From assembly GCA_946965045.2 (NCBI GenBank), contig OX337230.1:3906001-3970000 (forward strand): 64,000 bases of DNA, read 5' to 3'. Made by a program: the position numbers and the translations under genes. The DNA is from Epithemia pelagica. Lineage: Eukaryota > Bacillariophyta > Bacillariophyceae > Surirellales > Surirellaceae. Below the pieces are notes generated by a model. That model was given only the letters and a program-made list of their open reading frames with translations. It made no database searches and was not told where the DNA came from. The first letter of the stretch is position 1; each line of letters begins with the position of its first letter. Below, one piece after another: positions 30,931 to 42,003 of the stretch.

Positions 30931-33237
30931 GCTATGAACCATTTGGAAATTTTCATCCGACGCCACATGCACATGAAACCAACGGATCTTTTCGTATAGT
31001 GTACTCGTACACAAGAAAGACCAAATAATGCTTTCAATCTTAGTACAAGAGTGAAAGAAGACGTTCCCAGTGGTGGTCGTGGTAGTTGCAAGGGCTCCTG
31101 GGGGCGTGGTTTGGTGCAGCCGCAGAAGAATGATTCTCCTCTTCGTCTTGTTGTAGTAGGACGAAGAGAGAGCGCCGCAAGAGGCAATGGTAGAATCAAA
31201 CTCCAGGTACTGAGTGGGAATGACGGAGTCTGCGCAAGAGAGAGAACATGAGAATACTAGACCAATGGCATTGGTTCATTGTTACAAACAGGAATTTACC
31301 TTGTTGCTTCAGGTAGGCGAGAAGAGTAGCTAGCTGGTCGTTCATGATTGCCTTTTGCTTAGCCCTGGTTGCCACAGAACGATCTTATATTTCCATGTAC
31401 TCTTTGTACAGTGTGATTGTTCGTCGTTCTCGTAAGACGGGCTGTCTGCAGATGATGGGCTTGGAATACCAAACATGTCATGCAAGGCTGCATTATCCAA
31501 AGACACTGGTAGTACTTGTGGCAGTGGTGCACTCGCTGCATTCGACACGGTTGTTGAGGCTCGAGAGGGGAATCGTTGTCAGGCGACGACGAAACCACAT
31601 GTTCATTGTCACTGGTTGGATGATTGGTGTCTAAAGAGAGGCCCTGGAAGTTTCGCGTTTCAGTTTTTCCTCTCTGGAAAGAAATCGGTGGTCTTGTTGG
31701 TCGAGATTTTAAAGTTACAGTGGCACAAGACTCCTTTCATTGTGTTCTTTTTTCTGGCCATGACTTGTCTTGGCGAGTACATTGTCGCGTTCATCCAGCA
31801 GGCGAATGCGCTGGGCAGATTTCGAGTTTACTGGATATCTCTTTCATGATTCTGTGCGTGTTCCTGGTCATCTCTCGGGGGATAGCGAGGTCTCCATGGT
31901 TCTCTGGTCCATGGTTGCGTCGGCAATGGTCATGACCATGGAAAGGAGGGAAATCTGAGGATGATGAGGATCGAGAAAACCATCTTTGAAGACCATTCAG
32001 ATGGATCTCGATCCACCTGTGACCATCGGGAGCATTCTCTTGAGTTCATACCGACGATAGGTCGACAACCAATGCTTCAAGACGTCGCTATTGTGTTCTG
32101 CAACCCCACTCGTTCCACAAGCGGTGCGCCATTCGGAAATCTGCGCCATGCACATGAAACCAACGGATGTTTTATGTTTTCGTACTCGTACACGACAAAG
32201 ACCAAATGCTTTCTATGTGAGTACAGGAGTGACAGAAGTACTTAGACGTAAGACGCACATAAGATAGCAAGTAGACGGATTCTCAACGCAGAGCTTCCGA
32301 ATTGTTTTCTATCAAATAAAGCCAGCGGATCCTGAACGCCAATTTCGAAACTATCAACTAATAGGCCAACGGATCTGGAACGCCAGGCGACACTTCTCGG
32401 GAAAAGGGGGCATACATACAGACATACACTACCGTTCGTTCAAGCGGAGACGTTCTTTCCCGTCGCCATCCCCTTGGACTTGGACGCATGCGTGAAAGGC
32501 GATTCCCTCTTTGTGTGGTCTCCCTTTGAGAGAGACTAACAATCCCAGTAATCATCCACATAGCAACTCGTTGAGCGTAAAACCGTGGTCGGTTCGTAGT
32601 TCCTACTTCTCCTATAGCATCTAATAGTACAGAGACTTGTTCCTTTCGTCTCACAAACTAGACAGCGCAACCACAAACACTCATCATCCTTTGGTTCGTC
32701 GCTCTACTACTATAATGTCAAGTGACTTGTTCCTTTGGTCTCGCATCAAGTCAGTATAGACAGACAAACTACCGACACACCCAACAACGTGCAAACACGA
32801 AATCCCCCATCTCATCCGTTGAACCACCAAAAAGACGTTGGTCATGCTCCATGCAAGACCCAGTGCGCCACTGTAACGCTTCAACGCATGAGCGGAATCA
32901 TATGCACCAAGGCAAGCCATTTTTTCTGTACATAACCATGGTGCGCATCCCATCCATTTTTCTCTAACTACTCAAGTCCAGAGGACGCGTTGAGAGAGAC
33001 AAATAGGCGCACAACATCCTACCTTAGATGCGCCGTGAACTATAGTCTACTCTCAACTGATGAAATGGATGAGCCGAAACAGCATTGAGAAAAATGAGAC
33101 ACTACGCCACACTTTTCTATCTGCTGTATGTACATATGGATCCATAAGAAACAACGAGTCTGCTCTAGGGAACAAGAGTGATTCGAGTCTCTTCATCCTC
33201 CTCTTCCCCTAAATTTTGGACTACATCCTTTACAGAA
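30931..33237. other. Degenerate region with a dispersed repeat and isolated exon-like pieces
   Basis: A segment at about 30963-31060 (CACATGAAACCAACGGATCT ... GTACTCGTACAC) recurs at about 32147-32240. On the minus strand, MNDQLATLLAYLKQQ (31345-31300) followed by a GT donor and, after [23 protein letters not shown] (from about 31228) look like two joined exons, but I can attach no gene to them. From 32250 to 33237 I see no feature. Confidence 0.35.
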
Positions 33238-34142
33238 TGGTGAGAAACACGGCCAATAACAGCACCAGGGATCCTGCGCCCCGAACCACAATGACGGCTC
33301 CCACGACCGCTGCCACAAACATTGTTGGTACTACTACAACCGAGGTGGTCCTTATTCCTTCCGAAAACGACAACCACAACGACAATAACAAGAAAAAGCC
33401 CACCGAGCAAGATGAAGCAGATGTACCCTCGGTCTGGTATGCGAGCAATCTCAAGGCTCCCAACAAGTATCACCGTCTCAAACGGCGCGTCTCCTCCAAA
33501 TCACAACTGCAACATGCGCAGCAGCAACAACAACAGCAACCCAACGGTCCCACTGCTCCCCTGAGACGGTCCAGGGGATCTTTTGGAGCAGCTGCAGGAG
33601 CAGGAGTGCCACAGGCCTTGAGAATTGTCGAACCAGCCGAACGAATTCCTCCCGTGCGAAGCTCCAGTCACAATGGCGTCATTCCTCCTCCGGTAATTTT
33701 GATTGAAACACCACTTCCCTCGTCGTGGGAGGAACAACAACAATACCTACAGTACCAGCAAAGACAGGACGAAGTTCTCCAGCAAGAGGAGCGTGAAAGG
33801 GAGCCCCCAAGCGAGGGACACTCCTATCCTTATATTCCTCCACAAGACCAACCACCAGAAGAACACAAAGATCCGGTAGCAGCCATGACTCGTGAGAATC
33901 CTGCACGACGACGACGATCGTCTTCGTGTAGTTCCTCTTCCCGGATGCATCGGCAACAACAACAAGAACATCCACAAGACAAGGGACCACAGAGAAACAA
34001 AGCACAACCACCACCACCATCAACAACAAGACACAGAAGATCCTCCATGGCATCCTATGCCTCCTCTTCGGCCAATGGAAGTCGGTCGCCTCGTCCTCCG
34101 TTCAAATTGTATGTACTCCAAGAGATTAGGGCTACCTCTTGA
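33238..34142 (+). CDS. Hypothetical low-complexity protein
   Basis: 301 residues from the ATG at 33238. Rich in Gln, Ser, Pro and Arg, with a poly-Gln run (QHAQQQQQQQPNG) and basic Ser patches (RRRRSSSCSSSSR, RHRRSSMASYASSS) that look like phosphorylation or nuclear-type sequence. No globular domain, signal peptide or membrane segment is seen. The stop is followed by duplicated segments with the same kind of bulged hairpin that follows the gene at 27924. Confidence 0.5.
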
Positions 34143-34420
34143 TTAGCCTACTCACCCTGGGCACTCGTGTCCAGATGGTGGGGAATACATGGGGTGTGGA
34201 TGTGCCATAGTTGCCTGACAGGCATCCATTGATGTCCTGTCGCCGCCCCCGTTCATATGTATTTAGAGATTAGGGCTACCTCTTGATTAGCCTACTCACC
34301 CTGGGTACTCGTGTCCAGATGGTGACGACTTACGAGTTTGGGGTTTCCTCTGATAAGCCTCTGGGGTGTGCCATAGTGCCTGTCAGGCGTCCATTGACGT
34401 CCTGTCGCCTCACCCGTTCA
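34143..34420 (+). repeat. Two tandem copies of a non-coding segment with a bulged hairpin
   Basis: GATTAGCCTACTCACCCTGG...CTCGTGTCCAGATGGTG and GTGCCATAGT(T)GCCTG...CATTGA...CCTGTCGCC occur twice, at about 34142-34250 and 34282-34412. The hairpins are GACAGGCATC-CATT-GATGTCCTGTC (34217-34241) and CAGGCGTC-CATT-GACGTCCTG (34384-34404). Confidence 0.7.
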
Positions 34421-34873
34421 ATGTACAGCCGCGTTGACGTCGCGAGCGGGCTTTCCACCAAGAGCTGTACGCAATATAGAGACTATCTATCTTCTACCTA
34501 GTTCCGAGTTGTCGTGGTCTGGATTCTGGATGGAAAAATCAGGGCTTGGGGTTAGGAGTTACCTAGGAGAGGACCAAAGAGATGATCCAAAAGAAATTTG
34601 TGCAAGGAAAACCTATTTGGAGACTTGCGGTGGTGTGGTTCCAAGGTTGCAATCCCCATTGTCATCTTTTTACGACTCGGCCGTCGCCATGGAGAGATGT
34701 GGTGGTGGTGGAATGATTTGTCCTCTTGTTGCTATTAGAAGTACTACGGCTCGGTCGTCGCGAGGAAAATGTGGTGGCCGTCGTCGTTCTTCAAGATTCA
34801 CCCTCTCTTCTTCTTCTTGTTCTTGGTGGTGTGTGGTCCATATCGTTGTCGTTGTTAGTGTGGATAGTGGTCG
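34421..34873. other. No gene recognised
   Basis: Only short ORFs of biased composition. Towards 34790-34870 the minus strand is Asn/Asp/His-rich low complexity that trails the EamA remnant. Confidence 0.35.
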
Positions 34874-35240
34874 TCATTTTTTTCGTTTTCGTGTGAGGTG
34901 ATGGTGATGATGGTGATTTGTTGGGTGGTTGTAATGGTTGTTTTGGTGGTTGATGCGTATTGCTGTGCCAGACCAGTGTGTGGTGACAAGGAGATTGCCG
35001 GTCCATCCCGTGAGTCCAGGCCAGGGACTCACATGGGCGAGACTGGCCAAGACTTCGGCCACCACGGGTTCCATGAGCGCGGCCACGGCAATGACCAACG
35101 GATCCAAATACTGCAAACAATGGGCATAACTCATGACGCCGCCCACATTGCACAAGAGGACCAAGACCAGTTCGAGAGGCAACCGATCCATGCGAGCAAA
35201 ACTGAGCCATCCCCACCAGCCGTGATTGGGATTGGCATCC
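34874..35240 (-). pseudogene. EamA/DMT-type transporter, C-terminal remnant
   Basis: The minus frame reads PLELVLVLLCNVGGVMSYAH, CLQYLDPLVIAVAALMEPVV and TWTGWTG-like membrane segments. The alternation and the DPLVIAVAALMEPVVAE signature fit the last helices of a drug/metabolite transporter of the EamA family. The preceding eight or so helices are missing and the tail is a His/Asn-rich extension. It is a partial copy. Confidence 0.55.
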
Positions 35241-35325
35241 TAGGTCACGACAGGGACGCCGGCGCTGAATCTACATAAATTCTTCTTTTTCTTCCACCGG
35301 ATCCAGTCTGTCGGATCGGGGTCTA

Positions 35326-38300
35326 TCAACTGGTTTCGGTCGCTTGTTTCCCCGACGACATGACCCAATCCGGCATGCGATTCAGTTTCCAATGACTCAG
35401 ATCGACCTTGTTCCGTTCGGCCAGGGCTAGCACTTTCAAAAACAGCAGTGTTGCCGGTTCGACATTGGAACCAACTTCTTCGCAGATAATGTTCAAAACA
35501 ATCTCATAGGCGCGCTGTGACGGTTGATCATCGATATCGTACAGCATTTTCAAACGACCACCTTTCGACCTTCGAACCTCGGTGGCATTCATTAACAGGG
35601 GAGTGGTAAGACTGTCCATTTTAACCAAGAGATCCCATGCTTTCTTGGACCAATATAGTTCCTCCGGGGGCGTTTCTCCTTTTTGCTTGGCTTCTTGCCA
35701 ATAAGCCCATAGGACACGTTTGTAGTCGGCTCCTTTTACTTGTACATCACCGCCCCCAATCAGGGTTCGCAGCTCCAAATGCGCCAGCCATGTCGTAAAG
35801 TGTTGTCCCACTTGCGGAGGAGAAGTGAGGGTGAGCAGCGTCGAAATCATGGAGAAGGTATGTTGCGAGGTGCTGGTTAATGACTCCGACTTGGACATGG
35901 ACGAATCCAGTAAGGCCATGACAAATTCTACGTCACTGACAGAGTTTCGATCGGATTTGGGTGTGTCATAGTAATGGCGGAGCAGTTGTTCAATATATCG
36001 GTCGGTTGTTTCTGCCGATATACGCAACGATTTCACGTCTAACAACACCTCCATCAGTTTTTGAGAGGTTGTCAAGTCATGACAGGCGTAGGCCCCTGCG
36101 AGTGAATCAATCAACGCAGGATCTCGTCCGTTGAGGTACTTCTTGAGATCGTTTGCCTCCTCGAGCGTTTTTCGGAATCCTTCGTAAAAGTCTTTTCCCC
36201 TAAAACGACGAACCACAGTTACGACAAATTGTTGGAATTCTTCCTCAAGACCTTGATCCGAAATCTCACAAACAGCCGCAATCACGGCCAATGTTTGTTC
36301 CAGTCGCTGAACCTTGGAAAAGGGATAATTCTTGTTCCATCGATCCATAAACAAACGTTTCAGTTTGCGAACGGCTTCTTGTCGTTCCGTCATGGGACAA
36401 TCTTTATTCTTGGCCACTTGTACATAGGCCCGCCACACAATTTTTTCTCCGTCTTCGTCCACCACTTCATCGCGTTTGCCCCTACCTGGGGGCTTGTCAT
36501 CCTTTCGGGCCATGTACAAGTGCTGGCACCATTCAGCACTGTTCAAGGTACCACCCAGACAGAGGAATTGGAGGACTTTTTCGGTTTGCGAGGCATCCAA
36601 AATGGAAAAGGTGGGATCTTGTTTGGATACAATGTCCAAGAGTTCGATAAAGCGTTCCGAAACCTCTCGACAATATTCTGGGCTAGGTGAATCCAATTCC
36701 TGCCGGACTGGATTACGACGATGTGGTTGTTGAGCTTGGAGCAAACGGGCAAACGAAAAGAGCATGGGTCGCAACACGTTGAGAGTGGTGGATTGTTCCA
36801 CTTTGGTATACTCGTGAATCTCCTCATCCGTTTTGGAGTTTTTCGGATTGTCGTCTGGTTTCGATTCAGAGTCTGCTTCTTCTTCTTTTTGTCCACGACC
36901 GGTCAAAAAGTTGACAATGCCCTTGACGGTTGTTTGCCAAAAACTGTTTGGTTTGCCCTGATCCTTGTCTTGTTCCGCATGAAGTTGCTCCAGGGATTGT
37001 GCCACCAGAGTATTTTCCATGACTGCCCTGCGATCGTGATGGATGCGATGCAACCCTCGAAGAGCCGCCAGTGCCAAATCCAAGAGTTGCAGTTGGGGAC
37101 TGACAGTCGTCTTGTTGTTGTTGGCTTGCTGCTGCGATTCGGCGGCAGTCGTCGGGTTGGCAGTGGATTCTTCATGGTGGTTGGAGGAGGAAAGGGTCGT
37201 GCAATCTCTTGCTGCAGTTGCCGCAATGCTGGCCAACGACCGAGTTACCCCTTGAAACTTTTGTTCCGATTGACGAATCTCACGTATATTGGGAATGTTC
37301 ACCAGGGGTGCTTCTTCCTCTTGTTCTGTATGTGGATTTTCTGTCACTTGCTCCGTTTCGATTGCACCGTCTTGGACGGATTCGGCAGTTTCTTTGGTAC
37401 CTCCTGCCGTGGGTTCATTCGCGGATACAGAATTTTCCAATGGCTCTTCTTGTTCTTGTGGACTGGAGGCATTGGTGACAGTTTCCTCATTCATGTCGAC
37501 TGGTTTTGGCTCCATCTCACGATGCAGTGATTCCATCCAAAGGGTGAGACGAAGTTCCAACTCGGCAAAGGACGGATCATTGGATTCGTTTAATGATGAT
37601 TGACTGGAAGCAAACGTATTGGTGGTATTCGTGTCGGTAGTTTCTTGCTCGTTCTCTGCCAAAGAATGCTGCAGTACCCGATCATGGCTATTATCACCCA
37701 GTAACTGTCGTTGGTACGTTTGCGCCAATTGTTCCACTTGAATACAATGGTCTTTTAACTGTTGATTTCGTTTTTGACGTCGTTCAGCCTCGGCGGCCGC
37801 CTTGGATTGTTTCACGTGTTGCTGGTGTTGCGACTGTTGTTTGTGGTGATGCTGCGACCGTGTCACACGTGGTCGATGTCGTCCATGGGATCCTCCTCCT
37901 CCTCGACCGTGATGCTGGTGCGAACGAGAAGGACGAGACGAGGATCGACCATGAGGATGATGATGACTTTTGTGGTTGTGCGAGTGAGATTTGGGAGACG
38001 ACGACTTGGAGGAAGAACGAGGAGATCCTCGATAGGCCGCTGGAACCCAAATCGATGGCATCTTTGGTTGGTTCGGTGTAATAGCACTGCCATGAAAATT
38101 CCGGATCCCAAATTCGAATGGAAGAATCAATGAAACGGGTGAGCCAAACCATTTCTTGTCGCCTTGCTGGTCCATGATGCTCCTTGGTTCACTGGACGAC
38201 GAACAAAGACCAAGACTGGCATAGTGTGTGGGATGCCAACGTCGGGTCAAACGTGTCGAAGAACAGGCACGCCACCCGACAGTGTCCAGTTGCAAGACTT

Positions 38301-38370
38301 GTGGTGGTCGTCGTCTTGGTTGTGGTACATGTCGATTCCGAATATGCCATTGAGACAGGCAAACTCTCAT
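35326..38370 (-). CDS. Large helical-repeat protein, probably organelle-targeted
   Basis: 1,014 residues without introns from the ATG at 38370. The first ~60 residues are Arg-rich and acid-free (RVCLSQWHIRNRHVPQPRRR), a mitochondrial or plastid presequence. A His/Ser/Arg-rich linker follows (about 130-190), then a Gln-rich coiled coil. From about residue 380 to the end the protein is all-helical, with segments such as LLDLALAALRGLHRIHHDRR, ERFIELLDIVSKQDPTFSIL, KRVLWAYWQEAKQKGETPPE and QRAYEIVLNIICEEVGSNVE. These resemble the degenerate pentatricopeptide-like repeats of diatom organelle RNA-binding proteins; the assignment is tentative. A truncated pseudogene copy is at 25907-27093. Confidence 0.7.
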   Translation of the reverse strand: MRVCLSQWHIRNRHVPQPRRRPPQVLQLDTVGWRACSSTRLTRRWHPTHYASLGLCSSSSEPRSIMDQQGDKKWFGSPVSLILPFEFGIRNFHGSAITPNQPKMPSIWVPAAYRGSPRSSSKSSSPKSHSHNHKSHHHPHGRSSSRPSRSHQHHGRGGGGSHGRHRPRVTRSQHHHKQQSQHQQHVKQSKAAAEAERRQKRNQQLKDHCIQVEQLAQTYQRQLLGDNSHDRVLQHSLAENEQETTDTNTTNTFASSQSSLNESNDPSFAELELRLTLWMESLHREMEPKPVDMNEETVTNASSPQEQEEPLENSVSANEPTAGGTKETAESVQDGAIETEQVTENPHTEQEEEAPLVNIPNIREIRQSEQKFQGVTRSLASIAATAARDCTTLSSSNHHEESTANPTTAAESQQQANNNKTTVSPQLQLLDLALAALRGLHRIHHDRRAVMENTLVAQSLEQLHAEQDKDQGKPNSFWQTTVKGIVNFLTGRGQKEEEADSESKPDDNPKNSKTDEEIHEYTKVEQSTTLNVLRPMLFSFARLLQAQQPHRRNPVRQELDSPSPEYCREVSERFIELLDIVSKQDPTFSILDASQTEKVLQFLCLGGTLNSAEWCQHLYMARKDDKPPGRGKRDEVVDEDGEKIVWRAYVQVAKNKDCPMTERQEAVRKLKRLFMDRWNKNYPFSKVQRLEQTLAVIAAVCEISDQGLEEEFQQFVVTVVRRFRGKDFYEGFRKTLEEANDLKKYLNGRDPALIDSLAGAYACHDLTTSQKLMEVLLDVKSLRISAETTDRYIEQLLRHYYDTPKSDRNSVSDVEFVMALLDSSMSKSESLTSTSQHTFSMISTLLTLTSPPQVGQHFTTWLAHLELRTLIGGGDVQVKGADYKRVLWAYWQEAKQKGETPPEELYWSKKAWDLLVKMDSLTTPLLMNATEVRRSKGGRLKMLYDIDDQPSQRAYEIVLNIICEEVGSNVEPATLLFLKVLALAERNKVDLSHWKLNRMPDWVMSSGKQATETS

Positions 38371-38806
38371 GGTTCGTCTGCTTTGTGGAAAGGTCAAAGG
38401 AGTTCTGCGTTGCTCTCTTGCTCTGATCGGATTGTCTTTGCAAACCAAAAAAAAAGCTGGAAAGATTGGATTTTGGATCTTCTTGTCTCTTTTCGACCCG
38501 AAGTGGTCAGTGAAAAGAGTGGGACGATGGACAGACTGTTATTCGGAAGTGGGGGAAGTACGGACGGACAAGGTCCAGACACGGGGGAAGGACGGACCGA
38601 TCGGCCACACCAATCAAACGTGCCAATTCACTGACGTAGCAATTGCTGGCACTTCGCATTTGGTCGAGGTTCAATCTGCTTCCCCCCAATGGAAGACACG
38701 GACAGATGTTCGCCTTGTATGCATCATAATTTCATTTTTGCAGTGGTTGTGTTGGGCCACAAACGAGAATTTCACTCCGACAACACAGAAAGGGACAGGG
38801 TTGGTT
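38371..38806. promoter_or_regulatory. Divergent intergenic region
   Basis: 436 bp between the start codons of the helical-repeat gene (-) and the membrane protein gene (+). It contains an A-run at 38449-38456. The plus frame of the downstream gene is open through here, so an upstream start (38369 region) cannot be excluded. Confidence 0.4.
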
Positions 38807-39969
38807 ATGGGCCGACGACCATTGGAAGACGACAGTTGGAGAAAACCATCCATATCCAGTATGCCCATGAAAGGATTTGTCGAAATTCCCTTGGCTCGAC
38901 CACAATCGTCGTCCTTGCTTCAGGAGGGGAGTTCGGATGGCGACGAGAGGACAGCGAGTAGCCATCCTTCCTTGAAACGATACAATCGCTTGACCAAACT
39001 GCAAGGCATTCAACGATTCTTTTGTTTGCCTCGATGGCCGGCAGGGCACTTTATACCAGTCGATTTGAGTGCTCGGTATCGTCGGCATTTGGTCTGGGCC
39101 AAGCGCGATGGAGAGAAATTGCTGCAAACCGTCACCTCCAGATTTCAAGCAAGCACAGTCTTTCTCTCACTCTTTGTCAGCACCACCTTGGGTACGTACG
39201 TTATTGTCCATATAGTTTCGCGGCTCTGAACGATAGGCTTGACTCACTATATTCCTCTTGTCCACTGGTCTTACTCCAATGACATACAGGCGTCTTTTTC
39301 AGTCCGGCTGAAGTAGTGGCCGAAGTCCGCATGGCCTTGATACACGATCACTTGAATTTGCACTTTTTTGCCGGCATTGCCTTGCATGTTTCCGTCGTCT
39401 TTTCCTTGACAGCCTTGATTGCCAATGTCACGGCCTGGTCCATCTTTATTGTGCTCAGCAAGGAAACGGCCGGTACCATTTTACGGTCCTCACTCGGTTT
39501 GTATGCCGCGCAATTGCCGAATCGACTCGTCCTCTTGTCCTTTTACATGTTTTTTGCCTGGGTCGCTCTGTTTTGGTTTATTGTCATGCCCTATTCGGTT
39601 GCGCTGACATTAATGGTGGTGGGCCTGGTCCTCATGATCCACATTGCGGGAACCTATTCGGCCATGGGAGAAGTCATCATGGCAACCAGTGCCATGGCCA
39701 ATGAACGTATCTTTGCCATGGAACACGAAGACAAAATGGTACCTACGGAGCTCTTTCATGCATTGTACGTTGTTACATGTTCGAACCTTGAGACGTTGTG
39801 GATTGGCCCCGTTCTAACGACACTTGTTTGCTTTGTTTGCAATTATTCCTCGTTTGGTTGACACAGGCTTCACGAGACGCGGTTGGCCGAAAAGGCCAAG
39901 ATTCCAGTCAGCCAACAATATCGGATGAATTACAAGGAAGTTCTCTGGGAACTGGATGAGGAGGCATAA
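38807..39969 (+). CDS. Hypothetical multi-pass membrane protein
   Basis: Three exons, 38807-39191, 39290-39764 and 39867-39969, join in frame (donors GTACGT, acceptors ACAG) to give 320 residues. The soluble N-terminus (about 1-100) ends in a basic stretch. At least five hydrophobic helices follow: VFLSLFVSTTLGVFFSPAEV (made by the first splice), HFFAGIALHVSVVFSLTAL, ITAWSIFIVL-like, LLSFYMFFAWVALFWFIVM and ALTLMVVGLVLMIHIAGTYS. The tail is charged and cytosol-like (LAEKAKIPVSQQYRMNYKEV). I do not recognise the family. Confidence 0.75.
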
Positions 39970-40165
39970 CCAACAACAACAACAACCGCATTCATGGGAG
40001 TTGGATCCAAGGATGATCCTTTTTGAGAAGTAGCTAACTCTAGCGCATCTTTTCTAGGAATGGAAAATTTTGATCTTTCTTACTCGCGTATCAGTCGCGC
40101 CTCTCGATGGGGATCGCGCCCAAAAGATTCTGCTTCATCCATCAAAAAGATCCAAACGAACGACC

Positions 40166-41575
40166 ATGACAAGGCCTGCCATTTCCCTGTATGGTCTCCT
40201 GCTTCCATGGTTGTTCGTGGAACCCTTTGAAATCGCCAAACACGTTAGTTTGTTCCATCGTTTGTCCAGTCCAGTGGTACTCTCTGGTACAACCTCCTCA
40301 AATATGGAAGATGCATCCGTGACGAACACAACAGGCACTTGTGGTCACCACTTGCTGACTCAAGCAGGGGAAGGGATCCTCTCTCGGAGAAGGGCCTTTC
40401 AGCTCTCGGTTGCCGCTGTTGCATCCGCAGTGGTACCGCAACGATCCAACAGTGTCAGCCAACACTCTGCCTCATCCTCACGACAACACGATACTTCCTT
40501 GTCGTCGGCCCAAGAGAGTTTGACAGGCTTTGTCGCGGGTGCTACCATGTCAGCTACCAAGACGGTCGTCAAGTATCCTCTCGATACGGCTACAGTGCGA
40601 CTGCAATTGGCGGCGGCAGCAGCAGCAGCCGAAAGTCCCTTGTACACCACATCATGGAGTGAATTGTTTCGAGGAAGTTTGAATGGTGTGGCCACGCCCT
40701 TGGTGGCCAATATTCCCGGAGGGGCCGTCTTTTTTGCGGTTCGAGATGCCTGCAAGGCCAGTTTGAAAACCAATCGCGTGACGGCCCATTTGCCACCGTG
40801 GATACAAACCTGTACGGCTGTGGCTGTGGCCCAAATTCCCTACTGGCTTGTACGCAATCCCAGTGAAATTGTCAAGACTCGACAACAGGCCAAACTGGAG
40901 GGATACACAGAGGGTGTATCCATGATACAAGGATACCGCCAAGTATGGCTGGATGCCACGACGGCGTCGCGAGATGGAGGAGTCAATGCAACGCATGGGT
41001 CCGATTCGTCATGTTCGACCCTGTCCAGTTTGGTGGATGCCTTTTATCTGGGTTATTGGGAAAACATTTTGTACGCCTACCCTGCCGATGTCATTAAATT
41101 TTTGGTCTACGATTCCTGGACTCGCAAACTTGGAGGTAAACAGGCCTTGTCACCATTACAGGGGGCTGTGGTGGGGGCTGGTGCTACGGCTGTGGCACAA
41201 TTGGTCACAACACCATTGGATGTGGTACGGAATCGTCTCATGGCTAGTGCAATGTCCAACAATACCACGGCACTAGGAACGCGACAATTCTCAACAGTCG
41301 TTTCACCAGGTCCAGGAGAAGATGAAAGCGATAATGATGAACCAGGAGAGTCGCAAGACGGTCGTGGTTATCGCCAACGCTCCTATTGGGACACGCTCAC
41401 ATACTTGACAGAATCGGAGGGACTGCCTGGACTGTTTGCGGGTGCAGCTCCACGAGTGGGAAAGGCCCTGATTAGTGGAGCCATTCAATTTGCCACCTAC
41501 GAAGAAACCAAACGAGACGTGGCGAGATTTCTCAACGACAATAAGGGCCGAATCTTTTCTTTGCAGTCAAAGTAG
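40166..41575 (+). CDS. Mitochondrial carrier (SLC25) family protein
   Basis: 469 residues, intronless, from the ATG at 40166. After a ~125-residue extension starting with a hydrophobic stretch (ISLYGLLLPWLFVEPFEIA), three carrier repeats each show a Px[D/E]xx[K/R] signature: YPLDTATVRLQL, NPSEIVKTRQQ and TPLDVVRNRLM. Between repeats 2 and 3 is YPADVIKFLVYDSW; the last loop has an acidic insertion (EDESDNDEPGESQDG). Small-residue runs (FVAGATMSATKTVV, GAVVGAGATAVAQLV) are the expected odd-numbered helices. Carriers exchange metabolites across the inner mitochondrial or plastid membrane; the layout resembles S-adenosylmethionine carriers, but the substrate is not provable here. Confidence 0.9.
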   Translation: MTRPAISLYGLLLPWLFVEPFEIAKHVSLFHRLSSPVVLSGTTSSNMEDASVTNTTGTCGHHLLTQAGEGILSRRRAFQLSVAAVASAVVPQRSNSVSQHSASSSRQHDTSLSSAQESLTGFVAGATMSATKTVVKYPLDTATVRLQLAAAAAAAESPLYTTSWSELFRGSLNGVATPLVANIPGGAVFFAVRDACKASLKTNRVTAHLPPWIQTCTAVAVAQIPYWLVRNPSEIVKTRQQAKLEGYTEGVSMIQGYRQVWLDATTASRDGGVNATHGSDSSCSTLSSLVDAFYLGYWENILYAYPADVIKFLVYDSWTRKLGGKQALSPLQGAVVGAGATAVAQLVTTPLDVVRNRLMASAMSNNTTALGTRQFSTVVSPGPGEDESDNDEPGESQDGRGYRQRSYWDTLTYLTESEGLPGLFAGAAPRVGKALISGAIQFATYEETKRDVARFLNDNKGRIFSLQSK

Positions 41576-42003
41576 AGGCATGTGGCGTTCCAGAACAACC
41601 ACATGTTCTGTGCAGCACTGCCTACCTAGGTAGTCCCTTCCACCACCACCACCTGCGGAGATTTGACAAAAGAGTCCTGGACAACCATGGACGGGCCATC
41701 TCCAAGTCTCGAGCTACCAAGGAGCTCTTCGGCCGCTTAGAGCTAAGGCGTATCTCTAAACATATCTGTGAAGCATTTGATATGTCTTGATACTGGTTTA
41801 TTAGGGTTAGTTCGATTATAAATCCTCTTCTGTTGGTCTAGAGAGGAGGCTACCTGAAACCTGAAGAGATGCGCTTGGTACTTCTGGTAGAGAAACTCGA
41901 AGATTCGCGCGATCCATGAGCGACTAACACTCTGTCGTCACTTCTCTCGATTGATGTTCCCTCAAATCTCCACTGTTGTGCTATTCGCTATTCATGGGGC
42001 ATC
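41576..42003. other. Intergenic
   Basis: No gene is seen. Small palindromes (CAGAACAACCACATGTTCTG, CTACCTAGGTAG) lie just after the carrier stop and may mark its 3' end. Confidence 0.4.

Noticed and set aside
31960-32110. Possible homeodomain-like helix on the minus strand (HNSDVLKHWLSTYRR)
   Set aside because: Too short, lacks the recognition-helix residues and has no neighbouring exon support.
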